DNA from: Cohnella thailandensis
Lineage (GTDB): Bacteria > Bacillota > Bacilli > Paenibacillales > Paenibacillaceae
Assembly (NCBI RefSeq): GCF_014212135.1
Contig: NZ_JACJVQ010000024.1
Coordinates: 124,001 to 188,000 of the forward strand
Length of the DNA: 64,000 nucleotides
Reading direction: 5' to 3'
In this document: positions 41,335-50,160 of the stretch, piece by piece
Numbering within the stretch: position 1 is the stretch's first letter
How the letters are laid out: each line of letters starts with the position of its first letter
Position numbers and translations under genes: made by a program
The notes under the pieces: generated by a model
Seen by the model: only the letters and a program-made list of their open reading frames with translations
The model's database searches: none
What the model was told of the DNA's origin: nothing

Positions 41335-42948
41335 ATGGATCAAAATGTTAAGCAAGCGATACTTAAGGGAGAAACCACGCTTGGGATTGAATTTGGATCT
41401 ACAAGAATTAAGGCTGTACTGATTGATTTCAATTTTGAAATAATCGCTTCCAGCACTTATGAGTGGGAAAATCAATTGATCGACGGTTATTGGACTTACA
41501 ATCTCAACGAAATGATCAACGGGTTGCAAGAAGCCTATCACCTAATAAAGCAAGAAATTGAAAATAATTATGGCGTAACCTTGCAAAAAATCGGTTCAAT
41601 CGGATGTTCTGCCATGATGCAGGGCTATATTGTACTTGACCAAGCAGGCGAGCTATTGGTTCCGTTTCGTACATGGCGAAATGCTACAACGGGTACAGCT
41701 GCATCGGTGCTAACCGAGAAGTTCCAATATAAAATTCCTCAACGCTGGAGCATCGCACATTTGTATCAAGCGATTTTAAACGATGAAGATCATATCGCTA
41801 GCATAGATTATCTTACAACTTTGTCCGGTTACGTACATTGGCTGTTGACTGGCAGCAAGGCTCTTGGAATAGGGGATGCTTCTGGCATGTTCCCAATCGA
41901 TGAATCTGCACGGCAATATAATGAAAAAATGGTGAAGCAGTTCGACGAATTAATTGCGGATAAAGACTACCCGTGGAATCTCAAAGATATTTTGCCTAAG
42001 GTTCTTACCGCGGGTGAGCATGCCGGGTATCTCACTGAAGCTGGTGCAAGACTATTAGATCCATCAGGCAACTTGCAAACTGGCATTCCGCTATGTCCCC
42101 CAGAAGGTGATGGCGCAACAGGCATGGTCGCTACGAATAGCGTTAAAAAGCGCACCGGTAATATCTCCGTAGGCACATCGATTTTTGCGATGTTTGTACT
42201 GGAGAAAGACTTATCTACGGTGTACCCTGAGATTGACATCATGTCTACACCTGATGGCAGCCCCGTCGGTATGGCTCTTGCTAACAACTGCTCCAGCGAT
42301 ATTAATGCATGGGTCAGATTGTTTCGCGAATCTTACGAAGCAATGGGAATAAAACCTGATATAAACCAGATATTCAGTGTACTGTTCAATAAAGCACTGG
42401 AAGCTGACGCCGACGGAGGCGGCTTGCTAAGCTACGGCTACTATTCAGGCGAGAACATTACCGGGCTAGCAAAAGGTCGTCCGCTGTTCGTTCGTTCTCC
42501 AGAAAGCCGCTTCAATCTGGCTAACTTTATGAGAACACATCTTTATACCGCATTTGCTGCGCTAAGGCTAGGAATGGATATTTTGACACAGAAAGAGCAT
42601 ATAACGATTGACGGTATTTTGGCACATGGCGGGTTGTTCAAAACGCCGCTTGTCGGTCAAAAAATGTGTGCCGCAGCACTGAATGTTCCTGTTTCGGTCA
42701 TGTCTACGGCTGGAGAGGGTGGCGCATGGGGGATGGCAATCTTGGCATCCTATATGCTTAACAAAGAACAGCACGAGAGCTTGGTAAATTATCTTACCAC
42801 TAAAGTGTTCAATGACGCAGAAGTACAAGAGGTTTACCCTGACAGCGCAGATGTGAATGGATTTGCTTTGTTTATGGAGCGATACACGGAAGGGCTGGTA
42901 ATTGAGCAGGCGGCGGTAGATCATTTTGTAGAAAATTGGAAGAAATAA
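41335..42948 (+). CDS. FGGY-family carbohydrate kinase (pentulokinase type)
   Basis: 537 residues, with the N-terminal phosphate loop GIEFGSTRIKAVLID (about 17-31) and the FGGY second half (ILAHGGLFKTP about 423-433, MSTAGEGGAWGMAIL about 461-475). Phosphorylates a ketopentose; the sequence type recalls the unusual clostridial L-ribulokinase AraK and proteins annotated as xylulokinase, and the XylR-like operator upstream supports a pentose role. AAAGGAGGTG precedes ATG 41335. It is clearly AT-richer, with different codon use from all neighbours, indicating horizontal transfer. Its usual partners (isomerase, epimerase) are absent, so it stands as an orphan. Confidence 0.9.
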   Translation: MDQNVKQAILKGETTLGIEFGSTRIKAVLIDFNFEIIASSTYEWENQLIDGYWTYNLNEMINGLQEAYHLIKQEIENNYGVTLQKIGSIGCSAMMQGYIVLDQAGELLVPFRTWRNATTGTAASVLTEKFQYKIPQRWSIAHLYQAILNDEDHIASIDYLTTLSGYVHWLLTGSKALGIGDASGMFPIDESARQYNEKMVKQFDELIADKDYPWNLKDILPKVLTAGEHAGYLTEAGARLLDPSGNLQTGIPLCPPEGDGATGMVATNSVKKRTGNISVGTSIFAMFVLEKDLSTVYPEIDIMSTPDGSPVGMALANNCSSDINAWVRLFRESYEAMGIKPDINQIFSVLFNKALEADADGGGLLSYGYYSGENITGLAKGRPLFVRSPESRFNLANFMRTHLYTAFAALRLGMDILTQKEHITIDGILAHGGLFKTPLVGQKMCAAALNVPVSVMSTAGEGGAWGMAILASYMLNKEQHESLVNYLTTKVFNDAEVQEVYPDSADVNGFALFMERYTEGLVIEQAAVDHFVENWKK

Positions 42949-43059
42949 TACCCAACAAAAGATAATCCTGAATTTCGAAATACTTCACTTCGAAAATATG
43001 AAAAGCGCCGCGACGCTCACATCTCAAGTCGTCATTGCTTTAGCATCTTGTATTAATAG

Positions 43060-43155
43060 AAACGGAGATTCCATGATTTGCAGCCCCGGCATTCAGTTCA
43101 CTTTGATGACTGGGTGGGCGGCCTAAATCCCCATCGCTTATATCCGGTCAGCTAG
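43060..43155 (+). pseudogene. Possible remnant of a tyrosine recombinase C-terminus
   Basis: This open frame, closed by TAG before and after, reads RRFHDLQPRHSVHF then GGLNPHRLYPVS. It resembles the integrase box FHDLRHTHA...GVNPKVV with two extra residues and loss of the key spacing. No start codon. It lies just behind the AT-rich kinase gene, where a mobile element border would be expected. Short and degraded, so uncertain. The rest of 42949-43161 holds no recognisable gene. Confidence 0.3.
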
Positions 43156-43161
43156 CCGCAA

Positions 43162-43350
43162 TCAATGATTCCCCCAATTGCCGCCGTGCCCCCTGCTTTT
43201 CTCATCCAGATAGATATCCAGAGCTTTAATCCCGCGGCGCGCGAGCTTAATGAAGAGCACGACGCAGTAGATGCTGACCGCAATCGCGCCGATGTAAAGA
43301 AAGACGAGGATTAAGGACAGGAACCCGCCTACAAGGTTGAATCCGCTCAA
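43162..43350 (-). CDS. Small membrane protein (62 aa)
   Basis: Unrecognised. One or two hydrophobic segments (about 9-34, GGFLSLILVFLYIGAIAVSI) followed by a basic amphipathic helix and a Gly/His-rich tail (SRGHGGNWGNH). Start TTG 43350 has a perfect GGAGG nine bases upstream. Stands alone on the minus strand between the kinase island and an ABC exporter. Confidence 0.65.
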   Translation of the reverse strand: MSGFNLVGGFLSLILVFLYIGAIAVSIYCVVLFIKLARRGIKALDIYLDEKSRGHGGNWGNH

Positions 43351-43628
43351 TCGTATCTACCTCCGTATCGTTAATAGCTTTAATGGACATCCCTCGACAT
43401 TATACCTGATTTTTCCTGAAAACCCAACCAATTGATGAGACGACTCTGGACTGGTGTAACCGATGAATAGGAGAAAGAGGGCTCTCACCGAGCGCGGCTT
43501 ATTTCATGGCGTCCAGTTTCGACCTAGACCTAAGTAGGGGGAACCTCCTCATCCCCGGGCGGTTCTTCGGTCGGTCGCTTATCCGATATACTTCAGTCAT
43601 TGAAGAAATCAGCAGGAGGTCAGGAAGA

Positions 43629-44549
43629 ATGACGGAAGCGGTACTAGAGCTTCGCAATTTGACGAAGAGAATCGGAAGGCGCAATATCGTCGATAATCTC
43701 ACCTTCGACATCCCCGCGGGCGAAGTATTCGGGTTCCTCGGGCCGAACGGCGCGGGCAAGACGACGACGATCCGCATGATCGTCGGGTTGATCTCGATGA
43801 CGAAGGGCGAGGTAAGAATAAAGGGAGTCTCGGTAAAGGATCATTTCGAGCTTGCGATGACGCATGTCGGAGCGATCGTCGAGAACCCGGAGATGTATAA
43901 GTTCCTCACGGGCTATCAGAATCTGGTCCATTTCGCTCGTCGCCATAGCGGCGTTACGAAGCAGCGGATCGACGAAGTCGTGAGCATGCTCGGCTTGCAG
44001 AACCGGATTCACGAGAAGGTCAAGCGCTATTCGCTCGGCATGCGCCAGCGTCTTGGCGTCGCGCAGGCGATTCTCCATCGCCCTTCGCTGCTTATTCTGG
44101 ACGAACCGACGAACGGGCTCGATCCCGCGGGCATTCGGGAGCTTCGGGACTACCTGCGCAAGCTGACGAGAGAGGAAGGCATCTCCGTTATCGTCTCCTC
44201 GCACTTGCTGTCCGAGATGGAGCTCATGTGCGACCGGGTCGCTATCATTCAGTCCGGCAAGCTCGTCGACGTTCGCTCCATGCAGGATGCGAGCGGCGCC
44301 GCGCAGTCGAAGATCCTGCTCGAGGCCGGCGACCCCGCCGCGGCCCGGCAGCTGCTGAGCCAGCTGTTCGACGCTTCGCAGCTCGCCGTCTCCGGCCCGT
44401 ATATCGAGATCGCCGCCGACAAGTCGGCTATCCCGAATATCGCCCGCGTGCTGGTCGCCGCCGATATCGAAGTGCTCGGAATCCATTCCGTTCAGAAGTC
44501 GCTTGAAGATCAGTTCCTCGAAATTACCGGAGGTGAGATGGTTGTCTAG
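43629..44549 (+). CDS. ABC transporter ATP-binding protein (BcrA/CcmA-like)
   Basis: ATPase of a two-component exporter, 306 residues: Walker A GPNGAGKTTT (about 40-49), signature YSLGMRQRLGVAQA (about 137-150), Walker B LLILDEPTNGLDPAG, H-loop VIVSSHLL. A C-terminal extension of about 90 residues follows, as in BcrA-type proteins. ATG 43629 has AGGAGGTCAGGAAG upstream; earlier in-frame codons lack one. The permease gene overlaps its end by 8 bases. Possible role in bacitracin-type resistance, unproven. Confidence 0.92.
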   Translation: MTEAVLELRNLTKRIGRRNIVDNLTFDIPAGEVFGFLGPNGAGKTTTIRMIVGLISMTKGEVRIKGVSVKDHFELAMTHVGAIVENPEMYKFLTGYQNLVHFARRHSGVTKQRIDEVVSMLGLQNRIHEKVKRYSLGMRQRLGVAQAILHRPSLLILDEPTNGLDPAGIRELRDYLRKLTREEGISVIVSSHLLSEMELMCDRVAIIQSGKLVDVRSMQDASGAAQSKILLEAGDPAAARQLLSQLFDASQLAVSGPYIEIAADKSAIPNIARVLVAADIEVLGIHSVQKSLEDQFLEITGGEMVV

Positions 44550-45498
44550 CTTGTCGCAATTGATTCGCAATGAGAACATGAAGATTTATTTCCGCCCCCG
44601 GACTTGGCTGATGGTGCTGTTCCTGGTCGGCACCGTCGCGCTCATGAGCGGAATCATGAAGTGGGACGAGAGCCGGAGCGAGACGGCGGATTGGCGGGCC
44701 AGCCTCACCCAGCAGAACGAGAAGATGGCCTTGGACCTGCAGAGCTCCGCCGATATGGACGAGGGGTCTCGAGAGTATCTGCAAGAGAGAATCACGCTGA
44801 ACGACTATCATTTGTCGCAGAATATCAACCCCGACAAGCTCACCTTGTGGAGCTACGTCAATAGCTCCGCCTCCCTGATCATCCTGGTGACGCTGCTGAC
44901 CGTCGTCGTCGCGGCCGACATGATCGCGGGCGAATTCACCTGGGGAACGATCAAGCTGCTTCTCGTCGGCCCGGCTTCCCGGACGAAAATCATGCTCGGA
45001 AAATATATCTCGACTATGGTCTTCGCCTTGCTCCTGCTTATCGTCTGCTTCGCGGCCGCCTTGATAGCCGGCGGGATTCTCGCGGGCTTCGACGGGCTGA
45101 ACACGCCGGATATTTACATGGGCTCCGACGGAATTATCCATGAAGGCAGCATGTTCCTTGCTTCCATCGAGAAATACGGGTACAACGTCGTCATGCTCGT
45201 GATGTACGTCACGATGGCGTTCATGATCTCGTCCGCGTTCCGCAGCTCCTCGATGGCGATCGCTTTCTCGCTGCTGTGCATGCTGGTCGGCAATACGCTG
45301 TCGGGACTATTAAGCGGATATAGCTGGGTCAAATATTTGATTTTCCCGAACATCGACCTCACTCAATACATGGAAGGAGCGACGCCGCTCCGTCCGGAGA
45401 TGACGCTGGGCTTCTCCATCGCGATGCTTGCCATCTACTACGTCGTCTTCCAATTCGTCGCCTGGCTGTTGTTCACGAAGCGCGACGTAGCGGGTTAA
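44542..45498 (+). CDS. ABC-2 type transporter permease
   Basis: About 318 residues with six hydrophobic segments: one near the start (TWLMVLFLVGTVALMSG), then an extracytoplasmic loop, then five (about 110 to the C-terminus). Pairs with the ATPase immediately upstream. Start TTG 44542 is inferred from GGAGG eight bases upstream (44529-44533) inside the ATPase gene; TTG 44503 would give 331 residues but no ribosome binding site. Substrate unknown. Confidence 0.88.
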   Translation: MSSLSQLIRNENMKIYFRPRTWLMVLFLVGTVALMSGIMKWDESRSETADWRASLTQQNEKMALDLQSSADMDEGSREYLQERITLNDYHLSQNINPDKLTLWSYVNSSASLIILVTLLTVVVAADMIAGEFTWGTIKLLLVGPASRTKIMLGKYISTMVFALLLLIVCFAAALIAGGILAGFDGLNTPDIYMGSDGIIHEGSMFLASIEKYGYNVVMLVMYVTMAFMISSAFRSSSMAIAFSLLCMLVGNTLSGLLSGYSWVKYLIFPNIDLTQYMEGATPLRPEMTLGFSIAMLAIYYVVFQFVAWLLFTKRDVAG

Positions 45499-45526
45499 CT
45501 CGATTGAAGGGAAAAGATTAAAGGAT

Positions 45527-45575
45527 AAAGGGGCACCCCTTAGTCGTCATGTACGACCTGAGGGCGTGCCCCTTT
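45527..45575. terminator. Terminator between convergent ABC permease and TetR genes
   Basis: AAAGGGGCAC / GTGCCCCTTT enclosing an inner GTCGT-CATGT-ACGAC hairpin. It overlaps the 3' end of the TetR gene and is T-rich on the minus-strand side. Confidence 0.65.
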
Positions 45576-46232
45576 GAACAGTTCCGGATTCGGAGACGTC
45601 TTCGTAAACTCCGAGAGAAAGAGAGTCAAATACCGGACGACCTCCTCCGGCTCGAGTCCCCATTGCTTCTGAATGAGGTGCCCTCGAACCGCCATCCGCG
45701 AAAGCAGGCTGAGAACCGAATGGGTGAACATCTCGGCGAGAAGGTCGGGGTCGAATTCGGCGCGCAGGGAGCCGTCCTGCATTCCTTCCCGGATCGCCGA
45801 GCGGAAGTCGATGAAATCATGCTGTATGGCGGCTTTATAATTGAGCCGGAATTCCTCGGATGGGAACGTGAAGCGGTAATGATGGTCGAACATGGCGACG
45901 AATCGGATTTGCTCCTTCTGGTCCCGGTAAACCTCGAGCATTCCTTGCATCATCAGCGACAGTCTCTCCGCCCCTGTGCTTCCCTTCTGTCCTAAGCGAT
46001 TCATCTGGGTCGCTATTTCTCTCAGGCTGCGAACCTGAAGCTCGAAGATGATGTCTTGCATGGAATTGAAGTATTTGTACAGAGTCACCCGGCTAATGCC
46101 GGCTTCGGCAGCGATGTTCCCGATCGTGACTTCGTTCCAATCCTTCTCCAGCAACAGCTTCTTGGCGGATTGCAGAATATATTCTTTGCGTTTAACGCGA
46201 ATCTCTTCGATTTCCTCGTTCCAATTCTTCAA
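45540..46232 (-). CDS. TetR/AcrR family regulator
   Basis: About 230 residues. Helix-turn-helix in the N-terminal part (ILQSAKKLLLEKDWNEVTIGNIAAEAGISRVTLYKYF), variable ligand domain after. TTG 46232 is the likely start, with AAGGGA 9 bases upstream; the ATG at 46304 has no ribosome binding site and adds an unrelated stretch. Divergent from the Opp/sulfatase operon and convergent with the ABC exporter. GTTAAC-containing repeats flanking the operon promoter are possible binding sites, so either neighbour could be its target. Confidence 0.9.
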   Translation of the reverse strand: MKNWNEEIEEIRVKRKEYILQSAKKLLLEKDWNEVTIGNIAAEAGISRVTLYKYFNSMQDIIFELQVRSLREIATQMNRLGQKGSTGAERLSLMMQGMLEVYRDQKEQIRFVAMFDHHYRFTFPSEEFRLNYKAAIQHDFIDFRSAIREGMQDGSLRAEFDPDLLAEMFTHSVLSLLSRMAVRGHLIQKQWGLEPEEVVRYLTLFLSEFTKTSPNPELFKGARPQVVHDD

Positions 46233-46340
46233 GGCCAACCATCCCTTCGGCGATTCCTCGCGAGCATGCCTCGCCGGATGCCGGAATAATCCTATCATAT
46301 CCAATTCGCGCGTAAACGGAAAGCGTTAGGAAGAAAGAAA

Positions 46341-46378
46341 GTTAACACGAAATAAAAGGGGGTTTACAACGTGTTAAC
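46341..46378. promoter_or_regulatory. GTTAACAC / GTGTTAAC inverted repeat at the operon promoter
   Basis: 8-bp arms at 46341-46348 and 46371-46378, the second inside the promoter spacer. Each arm contains the self-symmetric GTTAAC. Candidate site for the divergent TetR regulator. Confidence 0.5.
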
Positions 46379-46391
46379 CTCAGTGTATGAT
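46363..46391 (+). promoter_or_regulatory. Sigma-A promoter of the Opp/sulfatase operon
   Basis: TTTACA (46363-46368), 17-base spacer, TATGAT (46386-46391). Predicted start near 46398, exactly at the first ACGR hairpin. Confidence 0.8.
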
Positions 46392-46397
46392 AATTAA

Positions 46398-46528
46398 AGC
46401 CGTACGGACGGCATATTTGTTAATTATAAAACCTAGTATCCGCATGTGAAATATATGTCTACCAGACGACTGGAGACACAGCTGACTTCTACTCCTCGGG
46501 GAGTGGCGGTTTGGTTGTGTCTTTTTTC
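46398..46528 (+). promoter_or_regulatory. Candidate guanidine-II (mini-ykkC)-like riboswitch with terminator
   Basis: Hairpin 1: GCCGU-ACGG-ACGGC (46399-46412). Hairpin 2: CCAG-ACGA-CUGG (46462-46473), extendable by UGUCU/AGACA (46456-46460 with 46474-46478). Two hairpins with ACGR loops define the guanidine-II class. The AGACACA at 46474-46480 is also the 5' arm of a terminator (with TGTGTCT 46516-46522, then T6), so the extended hairpin 2 would act as antiterminator. Identification is by eye; linker length (about 50 nt) is longish. Confidence 0.55.
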
Positions 46529-46571
46529 GTGCGGACTAAAGACAATTTTCTTAAGGAGAGGGTAGAAGACA

Positions 46572-48251
46572 ATGTGGAGAAAACAGATTTGGAAAAAAAC
46601 GTTGGCCGTCGGCGCGGTCCTAACGATGATGCTGACCCCGCTCATCGCCTGCTCGAACAATCAAGCGCAGCCTAGCGAGAAGGGATCCGCCGGCGCCCCT
46701 GCATCGGAGACATCCGCCGCAGGGGGAACGCCGGTATCCTACCGTCTCGGCGATATCGTGAACCCGGAGCAGACTAACAATTTCAATCCCTTCCTGAAGA
46801 CCGGCAACTACGCCCCGCTGTTCGATTACATCTATAACGGCCTTTATTATTTCAATCCGGTCAAAGGCGAATTGGTTCCTCGGCTGGCATCCAATGCGGG
46901 AACCTGGTCCGAGGACGGCAAGAGCTTCACCGTCAAGCTGAACGCGAACGCGAAGTGGCACGACGGCGAAGCCTTCACCGCGGATGATGTCGTCTATACG
47001 TTTCAAGCATTGAAAGAGCATGCGGCGCTTGACTATTACAGGCTGTGGGGAGACGCAAGGCTTAAAGACGTGAAGGCGGTCGGCGAAGACGCCGTAACGT
47101 TCGAACTGAATGCGTCTTTCCCGTCGCTGCCCAACTATCTCTCCACGGTTTACATCGTGCCGGAGCATTTGTTCTCCAAGGAAGATCCAACGACGTTCTT
47201 GAACAAAACCCCGATCGGAACCGGTGCGTTTATCTTCCAATCGATCAACGAGAGCGCGATTATTCTGAAGGCGAACGCCGACTTCTTCGAAGGAGCGCCG
47301 AAGATTACGGAGCTGGTCATCCAGCGCTTCAAGGATTCTCCGGGGCTGACGTTGTCTCTGCAGAAAGGAGAGATTCAAGGATCGACCGGAACGCTGGCGA
47401 TGCCTAGCCTTCCCAAGCTGCTAGAGAATCCGGACAACAAGCTTCAGCGATATCCGGGACTTGGCATTTTCGCCGTCATCATCAACAACGACAAACCCGG
47501 CTTAAACGATCCTGTTGTCCGTAAAGCGATCCAGCTTGCCATCGATAAGAACGAGCTCGTGGAGAAGGGCGAGATGGGCGCGGCAACGGTCGGCAATCCG
47601 GGCTTCCTGTCCCAGAGCTTCGGTGACCTCGTCGATCAATCGCTGCTCGAGAATCCCGATTATCAAGTCAACGTAGACAAGGCGAATGAACTGCTCGCTC
47701 AAGCCGGCTACGCGAAGAATAGCAAGGGCGTGTACGAGAAGGACGGAGTCGAACTCTCCTTCACCTACTACACGGCGGCGAACGCGCCGGCCCAGAACAA
47801 GGAAGCGGCCATGATTACCGATTGGCTATCCAAAGTCGGCATCGGCACGACGATCAAGATGGCGACATGGCCTGAGCTGACCAGCATCGCGGCTTCGGGC
47901 GATTACGATCTTATTCAGAACAGCATTACCGTTCCGCCGGATCCGCAAGCCGCGCTGGAAGTGTTCCATAGCAAGATGACGGCGCCTGTCGGGCAGAATA
48001 CGCCGGGGCTGAACTGGATGAGGTTCCGCGACGACCAGATCGACGCCTGGCTGGACCAAGCCTCTTCGGCTTCGGAAGAGGAGCGGGCGGGACTCTACAA
48101 GCAGATTCAAGACCGAATCGCCGAGGTAGTACCGGTAGCCGTGCTCTATACGAGCGGCAAAGCTCCTTACAGCGAGACGAAGTTCACCGGCTACGACACG
48201 AACGTGCCCGCGACATCCTCCATCTCGTTAACGAAGGTTCAAGCCAAGTAA
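46572..48251 (+). CDS. Peptide/nickel-type ABC transporter substrate-binding lipoprotein
   Basis: SBP family 5 (OppA/DppA-like), 559 residues, lipid-anchored through Cys27 in the lipobox LIAC. Family segments include WSEDGKSFTVKLNANAKWHDG (about 115-135), FTADDVVYTFQ, and NNDKPGLNDPVVRKAIQLAIDK (about 305-327). ATG 46572 has AAGGAG 13 bases upstream. First gene of an operon with two permeases, two ATPases and two sulfatases, so the ligand may be a sulfated or otherwise charged compound rather than a peptide. Controlled by the riboswitch-like leader in front. Confidence 0.93.
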   Translation: MWRKQIWKKTLAVGAVLTMMLTPLIACSNNQAQPSEKGSAGAPASETSAAGGTPVSYRLGDIVNPEQTNNFNPFLKTGNYAPLFDYIYNGLYYFNPVKGELVPRLASNAGTWSEDGKSFTVKLNANAKWHDGEAFTADDVVYTFQALKEHAALDYYRLWGDARLKDVKAVGEDAVTFELNASFPSLPNYLSTVYIVPEHLFSKEDPTTFLNKTPIGTGAFIFQSINESAIILKANADFFEGAPKITELVIQRFKDSPGLTLSLQKGEIQGSTGTLAMPSLPKLLENPDNKLQRYPGLGIFAVIINNDKPGLNDPVVRKAIQLAIDKNELVEKGEMGAATVGNPGFLSQSFGDLVDQSLLENPDYQVNVDKANELLAQAGYAKNSKGVYEKDGVELSFTYYTAANAPAQNKEAAMITDWLSKVGIGTTIKMATWPELTSIAASGDYDLIQNSITVPPDPQAALEVFHSKMTAPVGQNTPGLNWMRFRDDQIDAWLDQASSASEEERAGLYKQIQDRIAEVVPVAVLYTSGKAPYSETKFTGYDTNVPATSSISLTKVQAK

Positions 48252-48289
48252 GCGCCGCGGCCTCGCGGTTCAGCGAAGGAGAAACAGGA

Positions 48290-49276
48290 ATGAGAATTCA
48301 ACCCTCTTATGCGGTTAGAAGGGTCGCGTTCGCCGCGGCGACCCTTCTCGCCGCGATCGTGATGAACTTTCTTCTGCCGAGGCTTATCGCGGGAAACCCG
48401 GCCGAGATGATCGCGTCCCAGACCGCGCTCGGCTCACCAGAGGTGGCGGAAGCGATCAAGAAGCAATTCGGGCTGGAGAACGACAGCCTGCTCTATCAAT
48501 TCAAGCAGTACATCGTTCAATTGGTGCACGGAAACCTCGGGATCTCGTACTTCAACTACCCGACTCCGGTCGCGGAGGTGCTGCTGAAGGCGCTGCCTTG
48601 GACGCTTGGGATCGTGTTGCTCTCGACCGTGCTCAGCTATGCCGCCGGCTGGCTGATCGGCATTCGGGGCGCATTGAAGCCGGGGACTTGGTTCGACAAT
48701 GCGGCCTTGGGCGTCAGCTTCTTCATCAATTCCGTTCCTTACTTCTGGATCGGAATTTTACTGATTCTGCTGTTCGGCTATAAGCTGGATTGGTTCCCGA
48801 TGGGGCAGGCTTTCTCGGTGGACTACGATTCGTTGTCGGCGGCGGGCAAGCTTCGCTCCATCTCCTACCATACCGTTCTTCCGATCGTGTCGCTGGCCAT
48901 CGCGTCGCTGGCCAGCCACATTCTGGTTCTCCGCAATAACTTGAGCCGGGCTCTTACCGAGGATTACATGGTTCTTGCCCGGGCGAAAGGGCTGTCCGGC
49001 CGCAGACGAACCTTCCACTATGGAGTGCGCAACGCGTTTCTCCCTTCTTTTACGGGCTTCATGCTGTCGCTGGGCCATGTCGTCGGAGGGGCGATCACCA
49101 TGGAGATCGTCTTCTCTTATCCGGGCATCGGCATGCTGACTTACAATGCCATCCTGAATCACGACTATCCGTTAATCCAAGGCGCGTTCCTGATGATCGC
49201 GGTATCGATCATAGCGGTCAATCTATTGGCCGACCTGATCTATCCGTTTATCGACCCTCGCGTCAATCTGAATTAG
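48290..49276 (+). CDS. Opp/Dpp-type ABC permease (DppB-like)
   Basis: 328 residues, six membrane segments, starting with AAATLLAAIVMNFLLPRL (about 15-32) and carrying the DppB-type N-terminal motif (PAEMIASQTALGSPEVAEAIKKQFGL). The EAA-like loop is YMVLARAKGLSGRRRTFHYGVRNAFLP (about 226-252). GAAGGAGAAAC precedes ATG 48290. Pairs with the next permease. Confidence 0.94.
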   Translation: MRIQPSYAVRRVAFAAATLLAAIVMNFLLPRLIAGNPAEMIASQTALGSPEVAEAIKKQFGLENDSLLYQFKQYIVQLVHGNLGISYFNYPTPVAEVLLKALPWTLGIVLLSTVLSYAAGWLIGIRGALKPGTWFDNAALGVSFFINSVPYFWIGILLILLFGYKLDWFPMGQAFSVDYDSLSAAGKLRSISYHTVLPIVSLAIASLASHILVLRNNLSRALTEDYMVLARAKGLSGRRRTFHYGVRNAFLPSFTGFMLSLGHVVGGAITMEIVFSYPGIGMLTYNAILNHDYPLIQGAFLMIAVSIIAVNLLADLIYPFIDPRVNLN

Positions 49277-49288
49277 GAGCGACTGCAG

Positions 49289-50146
49289 ATGCGCAACAAA
49301 CGAACCCTTCCGCGGGAACGCTCCGGCAAGGCGAAGCTATGGGGCGGAGCTTGCATCCTGCTGATCTTCGCGGCGGTCTCTCTGGCGACGGCCCAGATCG
49401 CGCCTTACCCCAAGAACGATATGGAGTTTGAAGTGTGGCTGAAGCCTTCCGCCGCTCATCTGCTCGGAACGGACAGCTACGGGCAGGATGTGTTCTCGCA
49501 ATTAGTTTACGGGACGAGAACGTCCTTCCTCGTCGGCGTTCTGGCGGGGCTCATCACGACGATTATCGGCGTGCTGGTCGGGGTGACGGCCGGCTTCTAC
49601 CGGCGCTGGGTCAGCGACGCCCTGATGTTCGTCGTCGATCTGCTGCTGATCATTCCCGTCATGGCTTTGATGATCATTCTGGCGTCATTCTTGCCCTCCA
49701 TGGGGCTGACCAGCATCGTTCTGGTCATCGGCTTGCTGAGTTGGCTGTACATGGCCCGCAGCATTCGCAGCCAGACCTTGTCCGAACGGCAGAGAGGCTA
49801 CGTCGAAGCCGCCCGGGTCGCGGGCATGAGCGATCTGTCCATCATGCTGCGGGAGATCCTTCCCAATCTCTATCCGATCATTCTCGCGAACTTGGTCAGC
49901 GTCACGACCCATGCCGTATTGGCGGAGGCGGGACTAAGCTTCCTAGGCATCGGCGACCCGAAGAACGTCAGCTGGGGGACAATTCTGGCGCTCGCGCACG
50001 CCAACAATGCCATCATGTACGACGCTTGGTGGTGGATCGTGCCGCCGGGGCTGGCGACCGCGCTGTTCTGCTTCGGCTTCATCCTTATCGGCAACGGCTC
50101 GTTGGAGCGGTTCCGGCACAAACGCGGCGCGTCGCAGCAAACATAG
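49289..50146 (+). CDS. Opp/Dpp-type ABC permease (DppC-like)
   Basis: 285 residues. Family start HLLGTDSYGQDVFSQLVYGTRTS (about 56-78) and EAA loop YVEAARVAGMSDLSIMLREILPN (about 172-194). Six membrane segments. 12 bases after the first permease, with a short ribosome binding site (TAGGAGCG). Confidence 0.94.
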   Translation: MRNKRTLPRERSGKAKLWGGACILLIFAAVSLATAQIAPYPKNDMEFEVWLKPSAAHLLGTDSYGQDVFSQLVYGTRTSFLVGVLAGLITTIIGVLVGVTAGFYRRWVSDALMFVVDLLLIIPVMALMIILASFLPSMGLTSIVLVIGLLSWLYMARSIRSQTLSERQRGYVEAARVAGMSDLSIMLREILPNLYPIILANLVSVTTHAVLAEAGLSFLGIGDPKNVSWGTILALAHANNAIMYDAWWWIVPPGLATALFCFGFILIGNGSLERFRHKRGASQQT

Positions 50147-50160
50147 GAGGTGCTGAGCGG

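Noticed and set aside
49435..50160. Upstream extension of the first Opp ATPase frame
   Set aside because: Overlaps the DppC-like permease in another frame; the true ATPase start is ATG 50161 after AGGAGG.
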